Shown here piece by piece: positions 1-10,115 of a stretch of DNA of 64,000 nucleotides (within the stretch, counting starts at the first letter, position 1; each line of letters starts with the position of its first letter). The stretch lies in contig NC_092577.1 in NCBI RefSeq assembly GCF_037975245.1, positions 28,698,398 to 28,762,397 on the forward strand, given 5' to 3'. The notes beneath the pieces were generated by a model. It was not told where the DNA came from. It saw only the letters and a list, made by a program, of their open reading frames with translations, and did not search any database. The stretch is from Apostichopus japonicus. Its lineage: Eukaryota; Echinodermata; Holothuroidea; Aspidochirotida; Stichopodidae. A program made the position numbers and the translations under genes.

Positions 1-429
1 TTGGGGAGCAAGTCTAGTATGTTCTGTAGCTATATTCTAAGTCCTGCTAGCCAGGTAATGATAATTAGCCAAGGAAGGGGGTGAACTGGGAACACACCAG
101 ACACGGGACCCTCCTGGAAAAAGTACGGCACTAGGGACAAGGGCAAGTTCATCCCCGGCCCTCACTGGCCGGAACATGGAGCAATCAATGCATTTCAGCT
201 GATTCCTAGACATGACTGAATGACCCCTAGTTAAGGGAACAACTTCTTAACAATATGATAGGAGAAGCCCCCCTTCTTTGGGGAGGAAAACAGCTAACAA
301 GGAAGAGATAGGTATAATGTAAACAATTACAAATAAGTGTAATTATAAATATGATATACCCATGTAGTATAAATTAATATACACATGTGGTATAAGGATA
401 ATAAAATATACACACATGGTAAGGGCAAT

Positions 430-1087
430 GCGATACTACCTTAGCACCGTGCCTCGGCTAGAGGCCCGCGGCTTACAAGGTAACAGAATAGGCATAAGGC
501 CAGCCCACAAAAAGGTGGGGAAAAAGCCAGGAACGAGCCTGGGAGCAAGGAAGGGACAAGTAATATAGATATATAACGTATAAAGCAACGATAATACAAG
601 AGAAGTAGAGTAGTTAACAACTAAACAACGGGTGAGGGAAAGAACTAACGCAATAGCGTGTGTAGCCAAAAAAGGCGGGAACTAGCGTAACTACGGTAAA
701 CAATTCGCGGAACTGCTACCAGTACTAGAGTTCTGCACAGAAAAAAGCGGAGCGAACGCCGCTCCCGAAAAACAGCCCTAAAAACCTCTCTAAAGAAAGA
801 AAAGGATACTTATCGGGCTGCAAAGACTTCAAATACTTCCAAAAACAGTGGATGGGAAAATATTTCCGATCCTAGGAACCAAAAGTGGACGAAATTCGGT
901 GGAAAATATCCGCTCGAAAAGATACGAAGTAGACGCTTTGGTTGGTAGAATGAGAAGGAAGGTTGGTGACCCGTGAAGCCGGGTCACAGAGGGTGCACAG
1001 TGTTAAAAGGTTACCAGGACATTCTAGGCGCGGTAGAATGAGGTGCATAGGTTGGGGGGAGACAGGTAAGCGAGGAACGAAGTAAAT
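430..1087 (-). mobile_element. DIRS-like element, right-end fragment
   Basis: This stretch parallels the right end of the larger DIRS-like element at about 9,430-10,115. Both share the phrases TTCGCGGAACTGCTACC and GGATACTTATCGGGCTG. Both then run into a terminal block with GGTAGAATGAG, a GGGTGCACAGTGTT-like core, TTACCAGGACATTCTAG and a tip ending in GACAGGTAAGCGAGGA plus GTAAAT. Identity is partial, so this is an older or diverged copy. No matching left end is seen; bases 1-430 may be more of the same element but could not be aligned by eye. Confidence 0.6.
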
Positions 1088-2464
1088 ACTAAAGGTTTAA
1101 TTTTATAAATTTACATTCTTTCTTTTGAGTCATCTTATGTAACCCTAGTTTCTTTTTTGGTTAAAACCTCCAACCAACTGCTGCCCCACCCCCCAACCTC
1201 CCATTTCCCTCCCATCACACAATTTGTAGAGGAAAACCAAACCAAACCCTCCAGAGTTTCTGGAAAATTTATACTATTAACAATAAAGTTACTGCCGATT
1301 TTAAAAACAACATGGGCAGGGAGATAATGTTATTGTTATAAAAAATATCAGCATTGAAGGATTCAAATATTTTTATTATCTGAACAGATCTGGCTCGCAG
1401 ACAGGACATTAACTTCAATTGACAATGCAACCGAAAAACTTGAATCAATAACTCGACCACAGAAACACCCAAGGGACTTCCAATGTTTTTAACTCTGTCT
1501 CACTGACGAACAAATATATCACAATTTAAGCATTTCTGTCTCTCCAGTTGATTTTGATGGATTTCTTTATATTGCTGTTCCGTGGTAACATTCGCTACTA
1601 TGTACCGTTCGTTCATTAAGAGGATGTTCTCAATTAAGCAATGACAATCTTCTTTGGATTATTAATAACATGTTAGTCTGGTACATTTGACATGGAAACT
1701 TGTTGTGGACTACTCCATGCATGTTTTTATGAATTAATTAATTAATCAAATGCTACTTCAGTGTTCATAAGATAATCAGCTTGGAATAAGATGAATGTAA
1801 ATATTGTATTTGACTACATACAGTATAATGAGCACAACTATAATGCAAAGCAGCAATGCTGTCTGTCGTACACGTAGTACCTACGTATGAGTACAACAGC
1901 CTGAGTATGTGAGTACAAGTACTGTAGAGTTCCTTTTGGTTCCACAGTGTGGTAGAATGCATCCATTGAGAGAACACACCAATCGCTACCCTTCGTCTCT
2001 TCTATGGCAGACCAATAATACTTTTAACTTGTCTTTTAATCGTTAATCATTCTCTGAGCTATTTTCATTTCCTTGTTTGGGGTTTTTGCAACTTGGTAGT
2101 CTGTACTGTGTTGCCTGTATACATGCTTTTCTTGTGTTAAAACATCTTTCATGCTTTAGTGTTTTATGTTTTATTGTTCTTATTGTCCTTATTGTTTAAC
2201 CTCTTTTTGACCTGCAAGCAAGTTATTTCCCTTGTTGGACACACTATAAACTTTCTTTATTTTTACTGTATATTCTTGAGCTGAAATCAGTCACTGTGTT
2301 GTTCGAACCAGGTCCACATTCCTGGACTAAAAAGATGAGCTTCAGAATTGTAGATTCGTAAGAGATAGTGGGTGGAGCTACTGTAGGCATGTGGGATGGG
2401 GTCACACTACTGAAATATTAACAATTAATACAGGGTTAAAGATAGAAGAGATAAGTGCAGAAGT
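1088..2464. other. Non-coding stretch, nothing recognised
   Basis: AT-rich sequence with only short chance ORFs. It includes a short AATT run at about 1,733-1,747. A single right-terminus-like tip (GGAGACAGGTAAGAAGGG then GTAAAT) lies at about 2,467-2,497, a relic of the DIRS terminal family. Confidence 0.5.
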
Positions 2465-2937
2465 AGACTGGAGACAGGTAAGAAGGGCGGAGAGTAAATC
2501 CAACTAACTGTAATATGCAAGTGTTTAGGTCAGTTCTCCATTGATACATCATGTTGGAGATACTGTACCGTAGCTATGAAAATTAAACGATCAATACCTG
2601 CATCTCAGGTGAGAGAACACCTGAGTGTATTATACTGTAGTACATAAATTTGGTATAAAGCTGTTAGTGCATTATACTTCCAATACAATAAGGGATTGAT
2701 CCTATATTACAACACTTGTTTAAGGGGGAATTATCAAACTTCACTATTAATAATGAACCATCAATCTTGAGCTGAATTTGATGCCTGGCCTCTACGAAAT
2801 TTGATAACCAACAATTTGACCTCAATTGAACTTGATGGAAGTCCCATTTAGGAGATGACTTGATAAGTGTACTGTAACCATATGTACATAAAGTTACCCA
2901 TATACTGTATACAGTATGAACTAAACATAGACATTTG

Positions 2938-3138
2938 CTATGGACAAAATCCGAAGGAAAAAATCCACTCGAAAAACATGTGATGCGGGCAATTTGGTTG
3001 GGTAAATGAGGAGGGCATTGACCGGAGGGGCCAGTCATAGAGGGTGCACAGTGTTTAAGGTTACCAGGACATTCTAGACACGGTAGAACGAGGGTGGTAA
3101 GGTGGTGAGGAGACAGGTAAGCGAGGAGCGAAGTAAAT
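2938..3138 (-). mobile_element. Solo DIRS-type terminal repeat
   Basis: The block reads in the same order as the right terminus of the 3,880-10,115 element: a G-rich segment, CATAGAGGGTGCACAGTG, TTACCAGGACATTCTAG, an ACGGTAGAACGAG variant, then GAGACAGGTAAGCGAGGAG and GTAAAT. No coding part is attached, so it is a solo or truncated terminus. Confidence 0.6.
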
Positions 3139-3879
3139 ATACAGCTGTATGGATCAGAGTTCAGATATTAATTATAGTGTTCAAAATATTGTGTGACAGT
3201 TTTGTTAAAGTTTAGTGCCTTACTAATTACTCAGTACTGTGATCCAAACACTGCTATCCAATTTGCACTTGTGTAGCAACTTGCCCATTGTGCATGTAGC
3301 ATTCTGCTATGCGATACGTAGTCTTGGTTGGCCAAGTCATTTGAATACTCTTTTTCTTGCGTGCAAACTGTACATTTCTCAGAGTCCGTGTCTGCCTACC
3401 ACAATATGCTTGCCCACTGTATTTTACATGCCCAACGATCTGTCCAATACAAACGTCTTGGACATTTCTCCAAAGAGGCGCGTGAACTTATGCAAACCAC
3501 AACATCTTTATTCATATTATTATTATTATTATTTGTTTCATCACATATTATTGTGATGAAATAGCGTGTCATGTGAGATCATGTTCCTTCCACAGCAATT
3601 AGCGACCGTCTCGCAGTGTACAAACCAATCTAAGGCCAAGTGATTATTCACTGCGGTTGGCAGGGCTTGAATAAACATTTTGGGGGAAGTGGGCCCAATT
3701 GACAAACCTGATTGGCTTCTTCGCTTTTCCGAAGCAAATCTGCCAAAATCAAACGAAAACATTTAAGATAGCTTGGGAGAAATGTGCAAAGACCCTAGTA
3801 TCAATCTAAAGCATTGCCGCGGGCATTCTCTGGGCAGTACAGCAAATACATAGATGTACAGGAAAATAGCTCTGTGAAA
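3139..3879. other. Spacer between DIRS fragments, no gene seen
   Basis: Short overlapping ORFs at 3,239-3,564 contain a TTA/ATT triplet run (about 3,518-3,534) and show no recognisable domain. No splice structure or RNA gene is evident. Confidence 0.4.
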
Positions 3880-4041
3880 ATTCCAAAACTTACTGGTTTG
3901 GATATTTACGAGTGACGAGCTTACCTGTCTCCTCACAACCTTAGCACCTCATTCTACCGTGCCTATAAAGTCCTGGTAAAATAATAACACTGTGCGCCCT
4001 CTATGACCGAACCCCCCCCTCGGTCACTCCTCACTACTCAT
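3880..4041. repeat. DIRS left inverted terminal repeat
   Basis: The outer tip is ATTCCAAAACTTACTGG. From 3,919 to 4,041 every base matches the reverse complement of 9,977-10,099. The outermost 39 bases differ from the right tip, as expected where the two DIRS extremities are unique and are instead copied into the internal complementary region. Confidence 0.9.
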
Positions 4042-4498
4042 GAGACCACTCCTTAAAAGTGGCCTCACGGTCACCGAAATAGGGGTGGCCAGAATCCTCT
4101 GGCCACCCCCAAGGACTCCCGTCGACTAAACTTCTCAAAGGTGAGCCCTTGACAAAAGGCACTGATGCCTACATAGCAGGGAGAGTGTAATCCTCCCCGC
4201 CGCAGCGGGTAAGGGGGGGGACACTCTCCTGAGCACTGCAGGCGAAACTACCCCTTTTTCCTAACAAGGAGCCTCATCCTGTAAAGGCCCAACGCTTGCT
4301 AACCCTAAGACAACTTAGGTGAGTACGCCTATGAAAAACACAGGGTGCAAAGTTACCTTCACCGATAGACCTGGCCGGTGACTCTTAGTAGTTGTTGGCT
4401 CTGTCTATCTGGTGATGTGCTTGGAGTCGTGAGCCTAGTCGAACGACTGCTCCCCCATCCGGCTGTGTCCCACCCCCTCGGGGGAGGGAGGCGGGAAT
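4042..4498. other. DIRS internal region between left terminus and ICR
   Basis: GC-rich, with C and G homopolymer runs (4,212-4,219 and several shorter). It lies between the left terminal repeat and the internal complementary region. No protein motif is recognised, and short ORFs on both strands look like chance. Confidence 0.5.
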
Positions 4499-4597
4499 GG
4501 AGACAGGTAAGCTCGTCACTCGTAAATATCCAAACCAGTAAGTTTTGGAATATTTACTTCGCTCCTCGCTTACCTGTCTCCTCACAACCTTAGCACC
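4499..4597. repeat. DIRS internal complementary region (ICR)
   Basis: The left arm (4,499 to about 4,550) is the reverse complement of the left tip of the element (3,880-3,931). The right arm (about 4,549-4,597) is the reverse complement of the right tip (10,070-10,115). The two arms meet at TTTTGGAATATTTAC, which represents the circle junction of the two ends. In DIRS replication this region is thought to template completion of the termini. Its agreement with both ends fixes the element boundaries at about 3,880 and 10,115. Confidence 0.88.
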
Positions 4598-4659
4598 GAG
4601 TGGCACTGCCCGATGGTGGGAGGCCCGTGGGGTGGGACCAAGTACCAACCGGACCTCGC

Positions 4660-5170
4660 ATCACCGCGCTACCAAAAGCTGACTCGGCGTGTAGAGTGTC
4701 AGGTAAGTAACAGGCGACGAACGTAGTTGGTGTTTTCCACGCTGCCACCTTGAGGACGTCCTGTATCGGGATACCGGCAGAGAGAGCTGTGGAAGCCGAG
4801 GCCCCACTGATGTTGTGATCTCTTGGCCGGGTATCCCCCCATCGTGAACAGGCGGATCATCTCTACTAGCCATCGGGATAGGGTATCCTTGGCGGCTGCT
4901 GTTTAAGGTGGTCGTGGCAGGATGAAAAGGGAGGTTGTTTGTCTCAACTTCTCTGTCCTGTTTAAGTACCACTTCAGTGCCCTGACTGGGCACCATCGCT
5001 TGTCCTCAGCCACTGATGAAAGGGTTTTGATTTCCGGAAAGAAAATGTCCCCGGGCAAGAAAGTCAAGGCCCGGTTCTTGGCAATAGGGGACGGGTCTGG
5101 AACCGTCCTCGCCCCATGGCCCTCGAATCTGATGTGGTTCTGTTTGGTTGTTAGGGCTTGGAGGTAACTC
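4660..5170 (-). pseudogene. DIRS tyrosine recombinase, C-terminal part, degraded
   Basis: Minus-strand translation gives the segment WCPVRALKWYLNRTEKLRQT (about 4,990-4,930). After frame changes it continues to ISGASASTALSAGIPIQDVL and AAWKTPTTFVACYL (about 4,810-4,700). These match the conserved C-terminal region of DIRS recombinases, the enzyme that integrates the circular cDNA. The H-x-x-R box of the family appears as HNIS here, so the second catalytic arginine looks lost. The reading frame changes at least once between the two blocks. The N-terminal half and the catalytic tyrosine were not placed with confidence. Confidence 0.75.
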
Positions 5171-5574
5171 CTTCACGCTGACGCTACCGCAATGACGAAG
5201 AGTGTTTTCTTTGTAAGAGCAGCCAGGGAAGCGTTCCCCGTTGATTCGTACAGCGGCCCTGCCAGGGCATGCAGCACTGCTGAGAGCCCCGCAGAGGGGG
5301 CTAACTGTCTGACTCGTGGACGGCGATTAGCCATGCCTTTGGTGAGCTGGTCAATGTCTGGGCTAATGCCCAGCGTGGGGCCGTCTGGAAAACCAGGCGT
5401 CCCCGTCTGGGGCCTGCGTGTGGGACCTGCGGCCTGGGACCCGGGGTCCGGAGGGAGCCACTAGGATGAGTTTACCCTTGGAGCTGCGAATCTTCCTCAG
5501 TATCTGGCTGATCATGCCAAAAAGGGGGGGGAAGAATTTAAACCTCTGGTCCGTCTCGAGGCAGGGACCTGGCG

Positions 5575-5993
5575 CTATGTGGAAGGCTGCAGGTGGGACC
5601 GCCTGTTACAAAAGATGGGCAGCCCATTGCTGCCCTTTGTCGTAAGCAGGTCTATCCGAGGTATGCCGAGCATGTGGAAAAACCTACCGCATATTCCTTG
5701 CGAAGGGTTTACTCGTCGGGGTCGAGTTGTCCCCTGGGCAGAGCATCGGCCCTCACACTCTCCTTTCTGGCTATATGGGAGACCCATAGGGCCGTGCCAG
5801 ATTCTGCAGCTGTGGTGAGGGTCTCCCATGCCAGACGGCACAATCTCTCTGCCCTGGAGTCCTGAGAGCGAGGCGGAAGTACATGAAACCTGGTTATCTT
5901 TGCAAATAGAGTGTTGGGGCCGATCCTTTGCCCTGCTGACGCCACTGTGGTGCAGGAAAGTGGTTTCTCTGTATATGCTGCTAAAGAAGTCAA
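5575..5993 (-). pseudogene. DIRS pol fragment: RNase H end, frameshifted
   Basis: The first minus frame (5,993-5,709) ends with the block SHIARKESVRADALPRGQLD, the DIRS/Ty3-like RNase H signature that normally reads A-D-x-L-S-R. It stops at once after DPDE. A second frame (down to 5,575) picks up with SQGICGRFFHMLGIPRIDLL and LPIFCNRRS, which in intact DIRS elements follow directly. A frameshift near 5,705-5,710 therefore splits one former ORF. The reverse transcriptase upstream is missing beyond about 6,050. Confidence 0.78.
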
Positions 5994-6299
5994 GGACAGT
6001 GGCCTGTATGATGACCTTGTTAGCGCCTGCAGTACAGCAGCCCTCGCAGTACTGAATGCAGTACCACAGTACTGCTGATGACCCCTTTAGTTATCAACCA
6101 GTTGCAATCAGAAAACCTCTGAAGAAAAGTAATGCCTTGATGATGTAGACCTAAGCTGTACCCTGTAGGGAGGTTTAATGGAGGTTATTTCCATGAAAAG
6201 TAATATTAATAATAATATTGAGGGTTGAACTGCGCCGGCCTATCTATCGATAACGAAGCCAGAGGCGCTAGCAATATTACCCTGGTCAACAATAACCTG

Positions 6300-6462
6300 T
6301 TAAACAGAGAGAAATCCCTCCTGGATGGAAAGACGCAATGGAGATAAAGTGCCTTGCCCAAGGAAACAACAGAATGATCTGGCCAGGACTAAAACCTGCA
6401 AGCCTTAGATCACCAGTACACTGCCTACACCGCTTGATCACAGTGCTCTCCAAAAATTGAGT
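6300..6462 (-). mobile_element. tRNA-derived SINE-like fragment
   Basis: On the minus strand it begins AGAGCACTGTGATCAAGCGG, an A-box-like start, and continues to a weak B-box GGTTTTAGTCC. It then runs into a CCTTGGGCAAGGCAC stretch, a common body motif of invertebrate SINEs. There is no intact cloverleaf, so it is not a tRNA gene. Confidence 0.55.
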
Positions 6463-6704
6463 ACTGAATGGATAGTTTGCTTCATCAGAGTCTTAATCAA
6501 TGCTACTGCTGCTATGTGGCTTTTACAACTACAGTATATGTATGTATTTGTGTATGTAGTTTAGATCATCCTGCAAGTAGGAACTTGTGAAGAAGCCTCA
6601 TTGGCTTATCAAAGCCGCAAGCTGACCAAAGTCAGTCTCGTACATTCGTATTTTAATGTCCATGACTATGAATTGTCAACAGCTCTGTAACTGGACAACA
6701 TACA

Positions 6705-6797
6705 TTAATCTTGGGGTGACTTGAACCGGGGACCTTTTGATTGGAAGGCACCGGGTTTAACCACTGAGCTAACTAAGCTACAGCCCTACTCACCAGG
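6705..6797 (-). mobile_element. tRNA-derived SINE-like fragment (second)
   Basis: On the minus strand there is an A-box-like TTAGCTCAGTGGTTAA, an anticodon-arm-like CCTTCCAA resembling tRNA-Gly(TCC), and a B-box GGTTCAAGTC. The stems do not pair well and there is extra sequence 5' of the A box, so a SINE head is a better reading than a functional tRNA. Confidence 0.6.
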
Positions 6798-7540
6798 AAC
6801 AAACTCCCAACAGGGGATGTGTAGGGTGGGTTTGTAGAAATTCCACCTCATAAATCCTGGCTGTTTAACGGAGTCCAGGGAGTTACTCAGCAAACACATA
6901 GGCGTTACTAAATGTTTAGTCTTTTGCTATGATAGCGTTATTAGAGGTGTAAGAAATATGTTACCGAAACCCTTTAGGGGCTATTATTTCAAAACAATTT
7001 CCGTTAAGACATTAATATAACATTAATATAACGTAATATCTCATAGACATCTTATGTCAACGTTTTATCAACACCACATTTAACGTACTAAACACGTATT
7101 GAATGTTATGATAACGTACCCGTTACTTCTCAAATCTCTTCCTGTCGAGATGTGTCCATTTCGTAGTGCAGTAAAGGTTTCCAGCTTCCTATTGAAACCA
7201 CCTAGCGCCTAGGCTAGTCAAGACTAGGCCATCAGGTGCTACGAAATGCAACTCTGCTTAAGATGTCGGAACATCGAACATTATTCATGAAGTGCATGCT
7301 GTATGTTCGGAGCGTGTTAGCGCTTGTAACTTGCTGGGGGTTGTATCCTACCCCTTTTTCAACTTACTAACGCGTTTGTCTTGGTAATTCACCAAAGAAA
7401 TAGGAAGAAAGGCTTATTCCATAGGATTGCTCACGTAGTCGATAGCTCGTTGCAGTAAAATTGAGCTTACACGTGTCACGCCAGGTGGCTGCTTGGCCCC
7501 CCCTCCTCTCTTAACAAATGTGCCACGTTGTACCTTTTTT

Positions 7541-7637
7541 TCTGGCAGTTTGCCAAGGATCTATGAGCGTTATGTTTCCTGGCACTTTGCCAAGTCTCGA
7601 GAAAGTTTTCTTCCTAGCAGTTTGCCAAGGTTTTAAA
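7541..7637. promoter_or_regulatory. Cluster of three NFI-like palindromes
   Basis: CTGGCAGTTTGCCAAGG, CTGGCACTTTGCCAAG and CTAGCAGTTTGCCAAGG occur within about 95 bp. The first two match the TGGC-N5-GCCA pattern of nuclear factor I sites and the third has one half altered. Regulatory use is inferred only. They may be a minor tandem repeat of about 40 bp. Confidence 0.35.
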
Positions 7638-8039
7638 GTAAACGGAATACTGTACGTCATGAGAACCGATTTGAAACCCCTGTCTTACGCATTTTAACAT
7701 GTTCTGGAAGTGGGTTCACCAGTGTTTTAAACGACAGTGTTTTTTAAACACAAGTAAGATTTTAACCTAGGCAAATGGCGATGAATTATGATTAGAGAGG
7801 AGTATAATTAGCGAGGAGAATATGACCCATGAGTGTCTGCAGGTACTCGATAAATAAACACACATTTGGGATGTGTAGTGGTAGCGGTGTTTTTCCGCAA
7901 ATGATTCGAACCTGTCGTCGCCGCTCAAGCTGCTAGTTCCGGGGGGGGGGGGGACACTCCCCCTATTCTGGGAAGCGGGAGTAACCGTCCTCTGTAACCC
8001 CGAAATCTAGGGGTCGACCTCGTCATCTAGGCCGGACAG

Positions 8040-8631
8040 GTTGTCCGACGCTCTGCAAACCAGGTCGTCCTTGCCGGGGAACAAATCAGGTTCCATTCTT
8101 TGGTCTGGGATTGATCGTGGTGTCGCGGCCGGGCTGGCCCGTGGGTTGCGATCGCTCCTCGGCGCCGATGTCTGTGTTCGGTGTCTGGGGATAAGTATTT
8201 CTCCCTTTGCCGTGGGAACCTGGCTCGGGGCTGGTTCTCTTTTCGGATTGGGCGCTTGCCCCTGCTAACCCGTTCTGGGGGCCCGGCATTGGTAATCTCG
8301 TCGGTTCCCGGCCTCAGGACCGGCCGCGGCTCTGGTTAGGGGGTCTGCGGGCCGGGCTTCTGCACCTGCTACCCCGTTCTGGGGGCCTAGCAGTTGTTAA
8401 TCTCGTTGTAAATGTTGTTGTAGTTGTAAATGTTATTGTAAATGTCGCAGACTTCGGGACCAGTTTTGGATCCCGTTTGGAGATCTGCGGACCGGGCTTC
8501 TGCCCCTGCGCCCCCGTTCTCGTCGGGCCCGGGCCCTCCGGAGCCAATCTCTGAGTACCCAGCAGTCGATTGTATAGCTCTGGTTCCCGGCTCCGGGGGC
8601 GGTTTTGACCCGGACATTCTGTCCTTTCCGG

Positions 8632-8662
<31 letters not shown>

Positions 8663-9250
8663 CTCTCGCCGGACCCGGGCTCCCGGAGCCTGCTATGGGA
8701 CCGGCTCCGTTTCAGCGACCCCTCGGTCGTACTCTCTCTCTCGGACCCGAGCTCTCCGTGGCCTGTAGCCCGCGCTCCGTGGGTCTCTCTTGCTGCGACC
8801 CGGACTGAGACGTTGCCTCTAGCCCGGCCGAGCCGTGCCTCTTCTCAAGAGGTCTTTTCTTGGCGGGAGCCTTGCTCCTGCCCTTCCCTCTGGCCGTAAT
8901 CAACCGGACGTCGCCGGGACCGTTAGGGGTACTCTTTGCTGCGACCCGGACTGAGACGTTGCCTCTAGCCCGGCCGAGCCGTGCCTCTTCTCAAGAGGTC
9001 TTTTCTTGGCAGGAGCCTTGCTCCTGCCCTTCCCTCTGGCCGTAATCAACCGGACGTCGCCGGGACCGTTAGGGGTACTCTTTCTCTCTCTCTCCACCTC
9101 TCCTTCGGCCCTCTCCTGGCCACTTTCCTCCACCTCTCTCACCACTTCTCCCTCCTCCTCTCTCTCTCTCTCTTGTCTCTCCTATATCTTTTTCTGGGGC
9201 ACCGATGGCCTAAGGAATCAAGTCCAGCCTGCCCTAAAGCTTGCTTCTTA
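8040..9250 (-). pseudogene. DIRS gag-like GC-rich region, disrupted
   Basis: GC content rises sharply here. Minus-strand frames encode low-complexity, Gly/Pro/Ser- and Lys/Arg-rich peptides, including KAPAKKRPLEKRHGSAGLEA twice, typical of the basic nucleic-acid-binding gag product at the 5' end of DIRS elements. The region is broken by frame changes, a 26-base poly-T run (8,637-8,662) and a TGTAAATGTT-type tandem run (8,402-8,452). Assignment as gag rests on position and composition, not on a recognised domain. Confidence 0.5.
8785..9080. repeat. 147-bp tandem duplication in gag-like region
   Basis: Two near-identical copies start at GCTGCGACCCGGACTGAG (about 8,791 and 8,938) and end at CCGTTAGGGGTACTCTTT. 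The period of 147 is divisible by three, so the minus-strand frame is kept through both copies (49 residues each). Confidence 0.85.
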
Positions 9251-9976
9251 GACTCGTAAGCCACTGGTCTATCTAGTGCCACTGGGCTGGCGAAAAATTT
9301 ATGCAGACCAGGCATGGGTCCCGTCTGGTGTAGGTTCTACACTTAGGGCACAAATCGTGTTCGACCCAGGTTCTGCCTGGCCGAAACATCGAAAAGTTAA
9401 AAAAAAAACTTCAGCTGGTTACGAGACAAACTAAAACGCTCGAATTAAGGAAAGACTAACTCTTAAGCTTACGGAAAAATGCAAACTAACAAGAGAACGG
9501 GAGAGAACGGGAGGTACATAACGGTGAGTAGAGGTACGTAGCGTAACCTAGCAACGGCAAAATACGAAAAACGCTACGAAGTGGCCTAACAAAATCAACA
9601 CAAGCTGAAAAAGAACATGAGAGAGCGAAATATAGAAGAAGAAATCGTGAATAGAAATACAATGTAGACATGCTATGAACATGAAAATACAACGACACGC
9701 CTATAGCGTGGGGAAGGGAAATTGGCGGGAAACCTAGGCAGTTCGCGGAACTGCTACCCCCGCAAAAAACCTAAGGGCGGAAACGCACTAGGAATAAAAA
9801 CAGTCCCCAAAACCCTCCCTTTCAACAAAAAAGGATACTTATCGGGCTGGAAAGGACTGCCATACTCCTAAGAATCCGAGGAAAGAAACTTCCAAAGATC
9901 GCTAAAGAAAACCAAGACGAAATCCAAGGGAAATATATCCACAAGAAATTCACGTGAAGACACTTTTAATGGTAGA
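9251..9976 (-). other. DIRS 5' leader region
   Basis: A non-coding stretch between the gag-like region and the right terminus. It shares several blocks with 430-940 (TTCGCGGAACTGCTACC, GGATACTTATCGGGCTG), which shows that it belongs to the element. No gene is seen. Confidence 0.55.
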
Positions 9977-10115
9977 ATGAGTAGTGAGGAGTGACCGAGG
10001 GGGGGGTTCGGTCATAGAGGGCGCACAGTGTTATTATTTTACCAGGACTTTATAGGCACGGTAGAATGAGGTGCTAAGGTTGTGAGGAGACAGGTAAGCG
10101 AGGAGCGAAGTAAAT
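9977..10115. repeat. DIRS right inverted terminal repeat
   Basis: 9,977-10,099 is the exact reverse complement of 3,919-4,041. The outer tip (GCGAGGAGCGAAGTAAAT) is copied in the right arm of the ICR. Confidence 0.9.

Larger units (their letters stand above)
6050..7930. other. AT-rich foreign segment inside the DIRS element
   Basis: This block sits where the reverse transcriptase should be. It is AT-rich against GC-rich flanks, has no long ORF on either strand, and carries two tRNA-derived SINE-like pieces and a cluster of NFI-like palindromes. Either it inserted into the element or the element captured it. Exact boundaries are uncertain by 100 bp or more. Confidence 0.6.
3880..10115 (-). 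mobile_element. DIRS-like tyrosine-recombinase retrotransposon, non-autonomous
   Basis: The element reads on the minus strand, with its 5' end near 10,115. It has inverted termini, of which 3,919-4,041 and 9,977-10,099 are exact reverse complements. An internal complementary region at 4,499-4,597 joins the reverse complements of both outer tips. This arrangement is diagnostic of DIRS elements, which integrate through a circular intermediate with a tyrosine recombinase and make no target duplication. On the minus strand one can follow a basic GC-rich gag-like region (about 9,200-8,040), an RNase H segment (5,993-5,575) and a recombinase C-terminus (about 5,170-4,660). The reverse transcriptase core is absent; 6,050-7,930 is AT-rich foreign sequence with SINEs. 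Frames are broken, so the copy cannot make its own proteins. Family assignment rests on architecture plus short protein motifs and is fairly secure. Confidence 0.88.

Noticed and set aside
6705..6797. tRNA-Gly(TCC) gene on the minus strand
   Set aside because: A and B boxes are present but the stems do not pair and the acceptor arm is missing, so it fits a SINE head better.
7895..7945. Second tRNA-like B box (GGTTCGAATC, minus strand)
   Set aside because: The flanking bases do not form a T-arm or a cloverleaf.
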